Below, piece after piece: positions 45,278-56,164 of a stretch of DNA of 64,000 bases. The DNA comes from Sandaracinaceae bacterium (GTDB lineage: Bacteria; Myxococcota_A; Polyangia; Polyangiales; Houyiibacteriaceae), in assembly GCA_020633075.1 (NCBI GenBank), contig JACKEI010000003.1:558001-622000 (forward strand), written 5' to 3'. The translations under genes and the position numbers were made by a program. How positions within the stretch are numbered: position 1 is the stretch's first letter; every line of letters starts with the position of its first letter. The notes under the pieces are model-generated. The model did not search any database, was not told the DNA's origin, and saw only the letters and a program-made list of their open reading frames with translations.

Positions 45278-46000
45278 CTACTCCTCGACCGTCGGGGTCG
45301 GCTCGACGGGTGCGGCGCCATCCTCCGGTGTCGTCGGCTCGGCGTTCGCGCCACCGTCGGCGGCTTCGGCGGCAACGCCAGCGTCAGCGGTGGCGTCCGC
45401 CTCGGGAGCGGTCTCCGGCTCCGCGCCGGCGCTCGCGGCGCCGCCCGGTGACCACACCTCGCCCTGGGCTTCCTTCCCGTCCACGTTCGTGTTCCGCAGG
45501 CTCACGACGAACGCCGTCACCTGCTGGACGGCCACCGGTCCGAGCACCGCCCCCCACGCCGGCATGGCGGCCGTGGGCACGCCGTCACGGATGGTGTCGT
45601 GAATGTTCACGGGGCTGCCGCCATGGATCCAGTTCGGGTCGGTCAGGTTCGGTCCGATGTTGCCGCCCGCGTCCTCGCGGTGGCAGACCGCGCACTGCGC
45701 CTGGAAGGTCTCGCGGCCGGCCGCCACGGCGCTCGGGTCCATGGCCATCGCCTCGATCAGCTCGTTGCTGACCTCGCCTCCCGCCGCCGCGGACTCGGCG
45801 AGCTCCGCTGCGTAGGCCTGCATGGGGGACGCACCCACCTCGAAGCCCTCGTAGTAGAACCAGTAGCAGACTGCGAAGATGACCGCGCCGTAGAAGGTGA
45901 AGAGCCACCAGAGCGGGAGCTCGTTGTCGGCCTCTTCGATGCCGTCATAGACGTGGATGATCTCACCCTGGATCTCGTCGTGGCGGTTGCCGTCAGACAT
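45278..46000 (-). CDS. ccoP: Cytochrome cbb3 oxidase subunit CcoP, monohaem form
   Basis: A 240-residue subunit. One membrane helix near the N-terminus (LWWLFTFYGAVIFAVCYWFYY) is preceded by EIIHVYDGIEEADNELP, the CcoP signature. Only one haem c motif is present (CAVCH, Cys103), with its Met ligand in AMPAWG. Classical CcoP has two. The remaining 60 residues are an Ala/Glu/Pro-rich tail. Start at 46000 overlaps ccoQ by eight bases; the longer frame upstream is spurious. Confidence 0.92.
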   Translation of the reverse strand: MSDGNRHDEIQGEIIHVYDGIEEADNELPLWWLFTFYGAVIFAVCYWFYYEGFEVGASPMQAYAAELAESAAAGGEVSNELIEAMAMDPSAVAAGRETFQAQCAVCHREDAGGNIGPNLTDPNWIHGGSPVNIHDTIRDGVPTAAMPAWGAVLGPVAVQQVTAFVVSLRNTNVDGKEAQGEVWSPGGAASAGAEPETAPEADATADAGVAAEAADGGANAEPTTPEDGAAPVEPTPTVEE

Positions 46001-46229
46001 GGGAGTCGTCCTTCTGCTGGGGGGCCTGTTGCGGGGCCTGCTGGGGGGCGATGCGCGCCGTATCACGGGTCATGGGGAGCTCGGCGAGGTTCTGGACCTC
46101 GGCGGCGGGGAGCCGCAGCGCGCGGACTGCCATGACCGTGAACAAGGCCATGAACAGCAAGAGCGCGGCCACGGGGAGAGCGAGCACCGGGCTCTGGGAG
46201 AAGAAGTCGGATGCGAGCCAGCTGATCAT
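45993..46229 (-). CDS. ccoQ: CcoQ-like small subunit of cbb3 oxidase
   Basis: A 78-residue protein with one membrane helix (VLALPVAALLLFMALFTVMAV) and a charged tail containing a short PQQA repeat. Sequence is divergent, so the name rests on size, topology and location between ccoNO and ccoP. Its start overlaps the ccoNO stop (ATGA). Confidence 0.75.
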   Translation of the reverse strand: MISWLASDFFSQSPVLALPVAALLLFMALFTVMAVRALRLPAAEVQNLAELPMTRDTARIAPQQAPQQAPQQKDDSHV

Positions 46230-48598
46230 GGGGTTGCTCCTGTGTTGGCGGCGACGGTCTCGGTGGCGGGCGCGTCGTACATCCCGTTGGCGGGGATCTG
46301 TCCGAGACGCTGGAGGTAGGCGATGACCGCAGTCATGCGGCTGTCGACCACGAGGTCGCACGCGTCCGTGAGCTCGTTGCCCGGACAGACGCGTACCCCG
46401 GAGTCGGCCGCGAGGAAGGCGGCAATCTCGGCGGCCTGCGCGTGCGCGCTTCTGTCGCTGCGCTGGATCTGCTCCGCGTTGTACGGCACACCGACCGTAC
46501 GCAGCGCGCGCATCTTCGCCGCCGTGTCGGCGAAGTCGAGTGCTTCCCCCGCCAGATGGTCGAAGGGAGGCATGTTGGACTCGGCGGAGATCTCGCGCGG
46601 GTTCATCATGTGGCGGTAGTGCCAGGTGTGCGAGTACTTCCCGCCGACGCGCGCGAGGTCCGGCCCAATGCGCCGCGAGCCCCACTGGAAGGGGTGGTCG
46701 TAGATGCTGTCGTCGGGCGTGGAGACCGCGCCGTAGCGGGCGGTCTCCCACGTGAACGGGCGGATCATCTGGGAGTGACAGGTGTAGCAACCCTCGCGGA
46801 TGTACACGTCGCGGCCCTCTACCTCGAGCGCGCTGTAGGGCACGTTGGCGGTGCTCGCGAGCGCCTCGGGAGCCGCGATCACGCTGGGCACGATCTCGGC
46901 CACGCCGCCGACCAAGGCGGCCAGCAGGGTGAGCCCCGTGAACACACCCGAGCGGCCCTCGATGAGCGCGTGCCAGGTGGGCTTGCCGGGCTGCTTGCTG
47001 ACGCTCAGCAGCAGCATCGCGAAGAAGCCCACCGCGAACGCCAACACCACGAAGGTGAGCGATGCGACGACCTCCAGGTAGCCGGCGGCGATGATCATCA
47101 GCACCACGACGGCGCTCACGATGACCGGGGGCGCGAGGACCAGGTCCTTGATGGTCGGCTTGGGGCCGCGCTCCGCAGGCGTGTCCACGGCGACCTCGAC
47201 CTCGCCGTTGACCGGCGCGCCGCTGCGGGCGGTGGCGAAGAGGTTCCACGCCATGATGATGAAGCCCACCAGGTAGAGCGTGCCGCCCACGAGGCGCATC
47301 CAGTACATCGGGCGCAACGCCACCAGTGTCTGGATGAAGTTCGGGTAGGCCAACCCGCCCCCGTCCGCCATCTCACGCCACATCAGGCCCTGCGTGATGC
47401 CGGCGGTCCACATGGACGTGACGTAGAGCAGGATGCCGAAGGTGCCGATCCAGAAGTGGAAGTTGGCCGCGGCCACCGACTTGAGCGGCTTGCCGTAGAG
47501 GCGTGGGACCAGCCAGTAGAACATGCCGGCGGCCATGAAGCCGTTCCAGCCCAGGGCGCCCGCGTGCACGTGACCGATGATCCAGTCCGTGTAGTGGGCC
47601 AGCGCGCTGACGCTCTTGATGGAGAGCAGCGGCCCCTCGAAGGTGGCCATCCCGTAGAAGGTGACGCCAGCCGCGAAGAACTTCAGGACGGGGTCGGTGC
47701 GCAGCTTGTCCCAGGCGCCGCGCAGCGTGAGCAGGCCGTTGAGCATGCCGCCCCAGGAGGGGGCCCAGAGCATGAGGCTGAAGATCATGCCCAGCGTCTG
47801 CGCCCAGTCCGGCAGCGCGGTGTAAAGCAGGTGGTGGGGGCCAGCCCAGATGTAGATGAAGACCAGGCCCCAGAAGTGGATGATCGACAGCCGGTAGCTG
47901 AACACCGGGCGGTCTGCCGCCTTGGGCAGGAAGTAGTACATGATGCCGAGGATCGGCGTGGTCAGGAAGAAGGCGACGGCGTTGTGCCCGTACCACCACT
48001 GCACCAGCGCGTCCTGAACCCCCGCGAAGACCGAGTAGCTCTTGAGACCGTTCACCGGGATGGCGAGGCTGTTCACGACATGCAGGATCGTGACGGTGAC
48101 GATGGTCGCGATGTAGAACCACAGGGCGACGTAGAGCTGCTTCTCGCGGCGGTTCTTCAGCGTCCAGAAGTAGTTGGTGGCGAACACCAGCCAGACCACG
48201 GCGATGGCGATGTCGATGGGCCACTCGAGCTCCGCGTACTCCTTGGCCTGCGTGATGCCGAAGGGCAGCGTGGCGACGGCGGCGACGATGATCGCCTGCC
48301 AGCCAAAGAAGTGGAACCACGAGAGCTTGTCCGACGCCATGCGCGCCTTGGTCAGGCGCTGCGTCGAGTAGTACACGCCCGCGAAGAGCATGTTGCCCAC
48401 GAACGCGAAGATCACCGCGTTGGTGTGCAAGGGGCGCAGTCGGCCGAAGCTCAGCCAAGGCGCAGCGTTCGCCGGCCACCACGCGAGCTGGAGCGCGACG
48501 ATGACGCCGACGAGCATTCCGACGATGCCGAACACCACAGACGCCCACAGAAAGGCGCGCACGATGCGGTCGTCATACTCGATTCGTTGAGTCTGCAT
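46226..48598 (-). CDS. ccoN: Fused cbb3 oxidase subunits I and II (CcoN-CcoO)
   Basis: A 790-residue fusion. Residues 1-480 are CcoN: RPLHTNAVIFAF, YGHNAVAFFLTTPILG (copper-B His), WAGPHHLLYT and HVHAGALGWNGFMAAG with the haem His ligands. Two linking membrane helices lead to CcoO, with its haem c motif CYTCHSQ (Cys604) in IREGCYTCHSQMIRPF and Met ligand in NMPPF. This catalytic core reduces O2 to water with high affinity. In most bacteria the two are separate genes. It overlaps ccoS upstream and ccoQ downstream. Confidence 0.97.
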   Translation of the reverse strand: MQTQRIEYDDRIVRAFLWASVVFGIVGMLVGVIVALQLAWWPANAAPWLSFGRLRPLHTNAVIFAFVGNMLFAGVYYSTQRLTKARMASDKLSWFHFFGWQAIIVAAVATLPFGITQAKEYAELEWPIDIAIAVVWLVFATNYFWTLKNRREKQLYVALWFYIATIVTVTILHVVNSLAIPVNGLKSYSVFAGVQDALVQWWYGHNAVAFFLTTPILGIMYYFLPKAADRPVFSYRLSIIHFWGLVFIYIWAGPHHLLYTALPDWAQTLGMIFSLMLWAPSWGGMLNGLLTLRGAWDKLRTDPVLKFFAAGVTFYGMATFEGPLLSIKSVSALAHYTDWIIGHVHAGALGWNGFMAAGMFYWLVPRLYGKPLKSVAAANFHFWIGTFGILLYVTSMWTAGITQGLMWREMADGGGLAYPNFIQTLVALRPMYWMRLVGGTLYLVGFIIMAWNLFATARSGAPVNGEVEVAVDTPAERGPKPTIKDLVLAPPVIVSAVVVLMIIAAGYLEVVASLTFVVLAFAVGFFAMLLLSVSKQPGKPTWHALIEGRSGVFTGLTLLAALVGGVAEIVPSVIAAPEALASTANVPYSALEVEGRDVYIREGCYTCHSQMIRPFTWETARYGAVSTPDDSIYDHPFQWGSRRIGPDLARVGGKYSHTWHYRHMMNPREISAESNMPPFDHLAGEALDFADTAAKMRALRTVGVPYNAEQIQRSDRSAHAQAAEIAAFLAADSGVRVCPGNELTDACDLVVDSRMTAVIAYLQRLGQIPANGMYDAPATETVAANTGATP

Positions 48599-48779
48599 TC
48601 TTCTGTTCCTGTTCCGGCGCGACGTTGTGCCGCGGGGGGTCTTGGGGGTCGTCGAGCGGCAGCAGGGCGAGCCGCTCGGTGTGGTCGAAGGTTCCATTGG
48701 CCGCGTTCACCACGAACGCGAGGGCGGCGCCGATCACGAACACGACGCCGATGAAGAGCAGGAGGGTCATCACTTCCAT
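48573..48779 (-). CDS. ccoS: Cbb3 oxidase assembly protein CcoS
   Basis: A 68-residue protein with one membrane helix (LLLFIGVVFVIGAALAFVV) and the CcoS signature NAANGTFDHTERLALLPLDD. It is needed for cofactor insertion. It overlaps ccoI by 10 bases and ccoNO by 26. The start at 48779 is uncertain by three codons, because another Met is at position 4. Confidence 0.9.
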   Translation of the reverse strand: MEVMTLLLFIGVVFVIGAALAFVVNAANGTFDHTERLALLPLDDPQDPPRHNVAPEQEQKNADSTNRV

Positions 48780-51244
48780 GCGAGCCTCCCTGTGGTGAGC
48801 GCCGTGCCCGCGTCCGCCTGCCGAGCGCGCGTCATGGCGTGCACCGTGTAGGCCACCGTCAGCAGGGAGCTGGCCGGCATCAGGATGGCGGCGAGCCACG
48901 GGCGCATGGCGCCGCTCAGCGCGATGCTGACGGCGCCGACGTTGTAGAGCACGGCGATGGCCAGATCGACCCGCACGACATGCCGCAGGTGCTTGGCCAC
49001 GCTGAGCGCGTCGCGGATGCCGCCGAGGCCTGCGCTCGTCAGATAGAAGTCGCAGCGGCTGGCCACGAAGGGGCGCTCGCTGGCCGGCGTCGCAGACACG
49101 TCCGCGAGGTCCAGGGCCAGCGCGTCGTTGAGACCGTCTCCGACCATCAGCGTGCCTTCGCCGGAGAGGGCGCGGATGAACGCGGCCTTCTCGTCGGGAG
49201 ACGCGTCTCCGACCGCGCAGCCTGCGGGCACCGGCTGAGCGACACCCGTGTGTGCGTGTCCGGCTTCCAACCCGACCACCGCCGCTACCGCGTCCACCCG
49301 CGCCTGGCGGTCGCCGCTCAGGATGTAGGGGGTGATCCCCTCCTGTCGCAGCGCCTCGATCAGCTCGCGCGAGCGTGGGCGCACCGTCTCCTGGGTGGTC
49401 AGCGTGAGCAGGGGCCGGCCGTCGCGCGCGAACACCAGGTCGACCTCGTTCGGGACGCTCTCCGTGCAGGCCCACGCGGGAGCCCCGAGACGGTAGCGCG
49501 CGTCATGGTGGAGCACCTCCACGCCGCGGCCAGGGGCCTCCACCACACGCGCGGCGACATCGGCATCATAGAGGCAGGTGCGCAGGGCGCTGCGTAGGGC
49601 CACGCTCTTTGGGTGATCCTGTGCCCCGACCAGGGCGTGCAGCGCGCTCTCGGCGGCACGGTCGAGGTGCGCGTCGAGCTTGGCGGCCGCCGTTCCGTCC
49701 ACGGCCTGCACCCGGAGCGCGCCCGTGGTCAGCGTGCCGGTCTTGTCGAAGACCACACGCTCGATGCGTAGCAGGCGGTCGAGCACCCCAGGCTTCCGCA
49801 GGAACACGCCGTGGCGCCGCAGCTGCGCGTGAGCGAGCTCGTGCGCGAGCGGCACCGCGATGCCGAACGCACAGGGACAGGTCACGACGAGCACGGAGGT
49901 CGCCACCGCGAGCGCTTCCATGACGTCCCCGCCGCGCAAGAACGTGAGGCCGAAGCCCAGCACGGCCACGCCCAAGACCCCCAGCACGTAGGACCGCGCC
50001 AGCAGGCCCCAGAACGCGTCGGCGCGCGGCGAGGTCTGCCGGTCGCGAGTGAGCAGCCGCAGCACCGCAGAGTCCGCGAAGCGCTCCGTCGCGATGGCGC
50101 GAGCAGGGGACGCGCCCATGTAGAAGGCGCCGGCCGGGATCACGTCCCCTTCCTCGAAGCGCCGTGGCTCGCTCTCTCCCTCGATCCAGTCGAGTGAGCA
50201 GGCCGCGAAGTGCAGCGCCCGGGCGGCGACCGGCACCAGGTCCCCGCGCCGCAGCACGATGGTGTCTCCCGCTTCGAGCGTCGCGCAGGCGACGAGCTCT
50301 TCGCGTTGGGTGTCGCTCGCGAGCCGGCGCGTGAGCAGGGAGCGGTGCGAGTCGTCGCTCAGCAGGCGGCGGCGTGAGCGCTCGAGCGCGCGCTCCTGGA
50401 GGTAGCGCCCCAGCACCATGAAGGCGATGAACACCGCCACGGTGTCCAGGTAGGGGGTCTGGCCGTCGCCCAGCGCAAAGCGCAGCGCAGCGCCCACGTA
50501 CGCGAGGGCGATCCCGAGCGCGATGGGCACGTCGAAGTGCAGCACCCGAGCGCGCAGCGAGGCCCACGCGGAGCGCAGGAACACGCTGCCGCCGATCAGC
50601 ACGCTGAGAGTCGCGCCCACGAAGGTGACCACGTGGACCTGCCGCTCGAGCTCACCTCCGCGCAGGCCCGCGTACTGCGCGAGCGAGAACAGCATGAGGT
50701 TGCCCGCCAGCGCCAAGCACAGCGCCGTGCGAATCAGCAGGCCAGAGCTGGTGGAGCGCTGCGCGTCGTCCGACGCGGGGCCCGAGCGATAGCCGAAGCG
50801 GGAGAGCTCGGCGAGCCAGGGCCGCAGCGGGAAGCCGGGGGAGAGCTCGAGGGATGCGCGCGCCAGGGCGGGATTGACGATGATCCGAGACGGTGTGCCA
50901 GCCCGCTCCGCGTGGCGCGCGAAGGTCTTCTCGATGAGCCACACGCACGCCCCGCAGTGCAGACCGTCGATGTCCAGCTCGGTGCGGAAGGTCTGCTCGG
51001 GGCGCTCGCTGAGCGCGCACTCGAGCTCGGACTCGAGCTGCTCGAGCCACGGACCCGGCGCGAACCCGCGCGCTTCGTTCTGCGGTTGCCCCACGCCCCG
51101 CCGCAGCTCGTAGTAGCGCCCCAGCCCCTCGGCGTGCAGGAGCGCGAACACGTTGGCGCAACCCGCGCAGCAGAAGCGCTCGCCGGCTGCCTCGACGGGC
51201 AGGCCGCAGTGCGCGCACGCGCTCGCGTTCTCGGCGGCGCTCAC
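48770..51244 (-). CDS. ccoI: P1B-type copper ATPase CcoI (cbb3 assembly)
   Basis: An 824-residue heavy-metal ATPase, GTG start at 51244. It has a Cys-rich N-terminal zinc-finger-like motif (CAHCGLPVEAAGERFCCAGC), an HMA domain with LHCGACVW, eight membrane helices with the copper motif TCPCAFG, the phosphorylation motif DKTGTLTTG, and the hinge VGDGLNDALAL. It supplies copper to CcoN. The start overlaps the SafE gene stop (GTGA), and the gene overlaps ccoS. Confidence 0.96.
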   Translation of the reverse strand: MSAAENASACAHCGLPVEAAGERFCCAGCANVFALLHAEGLGRYYELRRGVGQPQNEARGFAPGPWLEQLESELECALSERPEQTFRTELDIDGLHCGACVWLIEKTFARHAERAGTPSRIIVNPALARASLELSPGFPLRPWLAELSRFGYRSGPASDDAQRSTSSGLLIRTALCLALAGNLMLFSLAQYAGLRGGELERQVHVVTFVGATLSVLIGGSVFLRSAWASLRARVLHFDVPIALGIALAYVGAALRFALGDGQTPYLDTVAVFIAFMVLGRYLQERALERSRRRLLSDDSHRSLLTRRLASDTQREELVACATLEAGDTIVLRRGDLVPVAARALHFAACSLDWIEGESEPRRFEEGDVIPAGAFYMGASPARAIATERFADSAVLRLLTRDRQTSPRADAFWGLLARSYVLGVLGVAVLGFGLTFLRGGDVMEALAVATSVLVVTCPCAFGIAVPLAHELAHAQLRRHGVFLRKPGVLDRLLRIERVVFDKTGTLTTGALRVQAVDGTAAAKLDAHLDRAAESALHALVGAQDHPKSVALRSALRTCLYDADVAARVVEAPGRGVEVLHHDARYRLGAPAWACTESVPNEVDLVFARDGRPLLTLTTQETVRPRSRELIEALRQEGITPYILSGDRQARVDAVAAVVGLEAGHAHTGVAQPVPAGCAVGDASPDEKAAFIRALSGEGTLMVGDGLNDALALDLADVSATPASERPFVASRCDFYLTSAGLGGIRDALSVAKHLRHVVRVDLAIAVLYNVGAVSIALSGAMRPWLAAILMPASSLLTVAYTVHAMTRARQADAGTALTTGRLAWK

Positions 51245-52008
51245 GAGGGGCCCCCCGGCACGGCTACGCTCGCGTCCGTGTGGCAAGCGGGTGCGGCGCT
51301 GCCGGCGCCTTCACCACTGAGCAGCGGCAACGCCCGCGCGCTGACGATCCCCGCGCCCAGCACCAGGACGGCCGCGACCACCAAGGACCCGGCGCGCGTC
51401 TCGCGCAGCAGCGTGCTGGCCCACACGCTGGTCGCGAGGCCGCCGCCCGTGGTCGTGGCAAAGGCCAGGCCTGCCACGGCGCCCGTGACGGGGCTGCCGG
51501 TGGCGCCGGCCAGCACACCCATGTTGACCAACGCCGCGCAAGGCAGCACGGCGCTCGCGACGCCCACGAGCAAGGGGTAGCGCAGCACGGGCCGCACCAG
51601 GCGCGCCCAGCGTCCGGGGGCTGCCGGGGCGCTCGCCCGGGCCTGGGTCGCTTCGGCCGCCTCTTTCGTCTTCAGGGTGAGCAGGGGGGCCGCGGAGGCG
51701 GTCTTCGGCCACGCGCTGCGCACGAGCCTGGCGGCCACCCACAAGAGGCCCAGCGCCAGGGTCATGCTCGTGACGGTGGCGGCGAGCTCCGCCGAGAGTG
51801 GGCTGGTGCCTGCCGCGACCAGGCTCCCCGAGAGCCCCCCGAGCGCTCCGTAGGACAGCGTGCGCCCCACCTGATACGACACGCCGTCGCGAGGACCGCT
51901 GCACACGCCAGCCACGAGAGGCCCGCACATGCCCATGCAGTGCGGCACGCTGCCGAGACCGGCAACGGCGCCCGCAGCGATGGCGGTGGCGACGTGAGGG
52001 ACGGTCAT
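51241..52008 (-). CDS. SafE/TauE-like (cytochrome biogenesis-type) membrane protein
   Basis: A 255-residue membrane protein. It begins GAVAGLGSVPHCMGMCGPLVAG, a Cys-rich SafE/urease-accessory-like first helix. Six helices in total, with a second Cys motif (SAVLPCAALVNMG) in the repeat half. Proteins of this type often stand next to ccoS/ccoI and are thought to take part in copper or redox handling during oxidase assembly. GAGG precedes the ATG. First gene of the operon. Confidence 0.85.
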   Translation of the reverse strand: MTVPHVATAIAAGAVAGLGSVPHCMGMCGPLVAGVCSGPRDGVSYQVGRTLSYGALGGLSGSLVAAGTSPLSAELAATVTSMTLALGLLWVAARLVRSAWPKTASAAPLLTLKTKEAAEATQARASAPAAPGRWARLVRPVLRYPLLVGVASAVLPCAALVNMGVLAGATGSPVTGAVAGLAFATTTGGGLATSVWASTLLRETRAGSLVVAAVLVLGAGIVSARALPLLSGEGAGSAAPACHTDASVAVPGGPS

Positions 52009-52050
52009 GGCGTCCTCGCGGTGGGCAGGGGGGGCACGGATGGCTTCCCT

Positions 52051-52067
52051 AGCAACCACCGGGCCAA
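52051..52067 (-). promoter_or_regulatory. Sigma-54 promoter of the cbb3 operon
   Basis: On the minus strand TTGGCCCGGTGGTTGCT matches the -24/-12 consensus YTGGCACGRNNNTTGCW at all informative positions except one (C for A). The GG and GC are 10 bases apart. Transcription would begin near 52040, giving a 32-base leader with GAGG before the SafE-like start. Confidence 0.75.
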
Positions 52068-52086
52068 CGGCGAGCGGCGCTGGTTT

Positions 52087-52171
52087 GCGCATGCGTTGCG
52101 CGAAGCCTGGCGTCGACGGCCGCTCAGCGCGCAATAGCTGCGCGTCGTGTCCCGGCGCGCAGCTGTTGCGC
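52087..52171. promoter_or_regulatory. Three enhancer-like dyads GCGCA-N5-TGCGC
   Basis: Exact copies lie at 52087-52101 (spacer TGCGT), 52129-52143 (ATAGC) and 52157-52171 (GCTGT); centres 42 and 28 bases apart. They are upstream of the sigma-54 promoter at the distances used by NtrC-type activators (about -54, -96 and -124). Copies two and three together also form a 17-base inverted repeat. They are the likely sites for the activator that ends the operon. Confidence 0.7.
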
Positions 52172-52227
52172 GGCCCGCCCGCCCCCGCCCAATGGCGGCG
52201 CGCACGGCCCACGCGGCCGGACGTTGC

Positions 52228-52614
52228 TCAGGGGGCGAAGCGCAGGTGGAGCCTCGTCAGCGCAGCGTCCAGGGCGTCCCGAAAGCGCGTCACGCTCCCC
52301 TCGCACGCGTCCAGGGCGGGGCCATCCAGGAGCAAGACCAGCCCCGCCGGCGTATGCCCCACGACGCAGGGGGTCCTGCCGTCCGTGAAGCGCTGGATCT
52401 CGGGGCTACGCTCGTCCAGGTGCACGTTGCGCAGCGGGACCGGGAGCGCCTCTCGGCAGGCCGCGAAGCCCCTCTTCTCCCGCACCGACCCATGCGTGAT
52501 GTCGCAGAGCGCGCAGTGCGCGGTGCCCAGCAGCTTCCCCACGACGTAGCGCAGCTCACCCTGCACGGAGCCGTCCGCTTGATAGACGCCAGTCAGGGCG
52601 GTGACCACCTCCAT
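52228..52614 (-). CDS. Conserved small protein with CxxC motif, unknown function
   Basis: A 128-residue protein. Start at 52614 shares one base with the preceding stop (TGATG), better than the Met four codons upstream. The motif GELRYVVGKLLGTAHCALCDITHG, containing Cys-Ala-Leu-Cys, is the only strong feature; the C-terminal half contains VLLLDGPALDACEG. Function not known. Coupled to the CAP lipoprotein gene. Confidence 0.65.
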   Translation of the reverse strand: MEVVTALTGVYQADGSVQGELRYVVGKLLGTAHCALCDITHGSVREKRGFAACREALPVPLRNVHLDERSPEIQRFTDGRTPCVVGHTPAGLVLLLDGPALDACEGSVTRFRDALDAALTRLHLRFAP

Positions 52615-54332
52615 CAGCGCGGCCACCCCAGCACGATGACGACGGCGATGGCGTTGGGAGCCTGTCCAGGTCGGTCCCCTTGGGCCACGCCGATACCCAG
52701 CGTGGTGACGTCTGGGTCGAAGGTGGGCTCGAGGCGTCCGGCGTCTTCGATGCGCGTGACCACCGTCATGAGGGCGCCCACGCGGCGGTACGCGATGGCG
52801 TAGCGTCGCAGCGCCGCGCTCGCACGGTCCGTGATGTCTTGCTCCGTCAGGCTGGGGTCTGCGAAGTAGGCCTCAGCCGCCTCTTGTGCTGCCTGGGCGA
52901 GCAGCTCGTCGCTGGTCACGGGGGCCGTGCGGCGCGCCCGGCGACCTTCGTTGATGGCCGTCACCAGCGCCGCTGGCGCCGCGGCCGTGTCCACCCGCGC
53001 CGTCATCTGCGTGAACACCTCGGTGACCAGGAATGCCGTTCGGTCGCCCTCTTGTACCGCAACGACCGCCAGGCCCAGGTGCGTCACGCGTGCCTCGAGG
53101 ATGTTGGAGCGGTGACCGGGGCTGTCCATCAGTCCGCGATGCAGCTCCTCGGCGCTGTAGCCGCGGGCAACGTTCTCCAGCATCAAGCCGCTGCCGAAGC
53201 CTGCCGCCGTGAGGCGCATGGCAGGCGTCCCCGTGGTGGGCGAGTCGTGCCCTACGAAGTCGGACCGGACCATGTCTCGGCAGTGCGCGTCCGCGACCGC
53301 GCTGAGCCCCGCGTGCAGCTCGAGCGCGGGCACCCCGGCGCGGGCGCGCTCCTCGGCGATGCGGGCCACCAGCGCCTCCCGCACGCCATCTGCAGAGGCC
53401 ACGCCCCCCGCGTCGGAGGTCGTGATGGCGAGCCGCGTGGGGGCTGCTTCGCCCACGTGCACCTGGAAGTTCGCGACCACCGTGACGCCCTGCTGACCAC
53501 GCCCGAGCAGCTCGACGCCGTACGTGCCGGTCGCTGCCAGCAGGAGACGTACTTGGAAGCGTGGCCCCGCGCCTGCAGGCGAGCGCTGCGTGTGGCCGTC
53601 GGGGTGCGTGACCACGACCTCGGGGTTGCGCAGGTCGCCCAGCAAGGTGCCCGAGAGCAGGAGCGGACCCACCGCGCGTGCGCGCTCCACGGGCGTCAGC
53701 TCCACGCTCCGCCGGGTCAGCACGAAGACCGCGACCCGCTCCGAGCCGGAGGGGAGGGTGGCGACCCCGAAGTGCGTGAACTCCCCCCGCCCGATCATCG
53801 CCGGGATCTGTGCGGCGAGACCCTCCGCGGCGCTGTCGATGTCCGCGTACGCGACATGGGACACCGAGGTGATGGGCTCGGTCACGCCGAGGTGACGCGC
53901 AAAGAACTGCACCACCTCCGCGCCGGGGGCGGCGCCCTGCTGTACGGCCTCGGCGGCGACGAGCGCCGCGATCTGGGACAGCCTCCCATCGAGCGCCAGC
54001 GGGTGACCTTCGGTGGCGCTCGCCTCCAGCGCGACCTGGGCGAGGCGACCGGCGTCGTCCGCGCCAGGCTCCACGGTAGTGGGATCGGTCGTGTACTGCG
54101 CGGCGCCGGGCCCTTCGACGACCACGTAGCGCGTCGCGGCTCCGGTGGTGGTCCCTGGGGTGGCGCTGCCACCGCAGCCGAGCGCCAGCGCTGACGCCAG
54201 CCACAGGACATGGGCACCCCGCCTTGCTCGGGGCGCACACGCTCCGGGCTCGCGGCGCTGGCCGGAGGGGCAGGAGCAGGGGACGCCTGGTGGACAGGCA
54301 GCGGCGGAGGGCGAGCGGTGTAGTGCGGGCAT
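52614..54332 (-). CDS. Lipoprotein with CAP (SCP/PR1-like) domain
   Basis: A 572-residue protein. With ATG 54332 the hydrophobic stretch VLWLASALALGC puts Cys53 as a lipidation site; the N-region is unusually long, and a shorter start was not found in frame. Residues 320-450 are the CAP fold: HAGLSAVADAHCRDM, FVGHDSPTTGTPAMRL, ENVARGYSAEELHRGLMDSPGHRSNIL. The first 250 residues are a separate domain of unknown kind. CAP proteins bind lipids or cut peptides. Confidence 0.75.
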   Translation of the reverse strand: MPALHRSPSAAACPPGVPCSCPSGQRREPGACAPRARRGAHVLWLASALALGCGGSATPGTTTGAATRYVVVEGPGAAQYTTDPTTVEPGADDAGRLAQVALEASATEGHPLALDGRLSQIAALVAAEAVQQGAAPGAEVVQFFARHLGVTEPITSVSHVAYADIDSAAEGLAAQIPAMIGRGEFTHFGVATLPSGSERVAVFVLTRRSVELTPVERARAVGPLLLSGTLLGDLRNPEVVVTHPDGHTQRSPAGAGPRFQVRLLLAATGTYGVELLGRGQQGVTVVANFQVHVGEAAPTRLAITTSDAGGVASADGVREALVARIAEERARAGVPALELHAGLSAVADAHCRDMVRSDFVGHDSPTTGTPAMRLTAAGFGSGLMLENVARGYSAEELHRGLMDSPGHRSNILEARVTHLGLAVVAVQEGDRTAFLVTEVFTQMTARVDTAAAPAALVTAINEGRRARRTAPVTSDELLAQAAQEAAEAYFADPSLTEQDITDRASAALRRYAIAYRRVGALMTVVTRIEDAGRLEPTFDPDVTTLGIGVAQGDRPGQAPNAIAVVIVLGWPR

Positions 54333-54340
54333 AGCGGCGT

Positions 54341-56032
<1,692 letters not shown>

Positions 56033-56104
56033 CGGCTCAGCTTACCATCATCGGTCGTGCGTCCACCCGGGAGACACAGCTCCCCCCGCAAACGGCAAAG
56101 AGCC

Positions 56105-56124
56105 GAGCCGCTGGGGCCCGGCTC
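56105..56124 (-). terminator. Weak hairpin between SPFH and kinase genes
   Basis: GAGCCG and CGGCTC are separated by eight bases; on the minus strand a short T-rich run follows four bases later. It may end part of the SPFH transcript before the kinase gene. Confidence 0.25.
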
Positions 56125-56164
56125 CTCACCGTCCGTTCACGTGTCTGTCTGGTGGCCACCCCGC

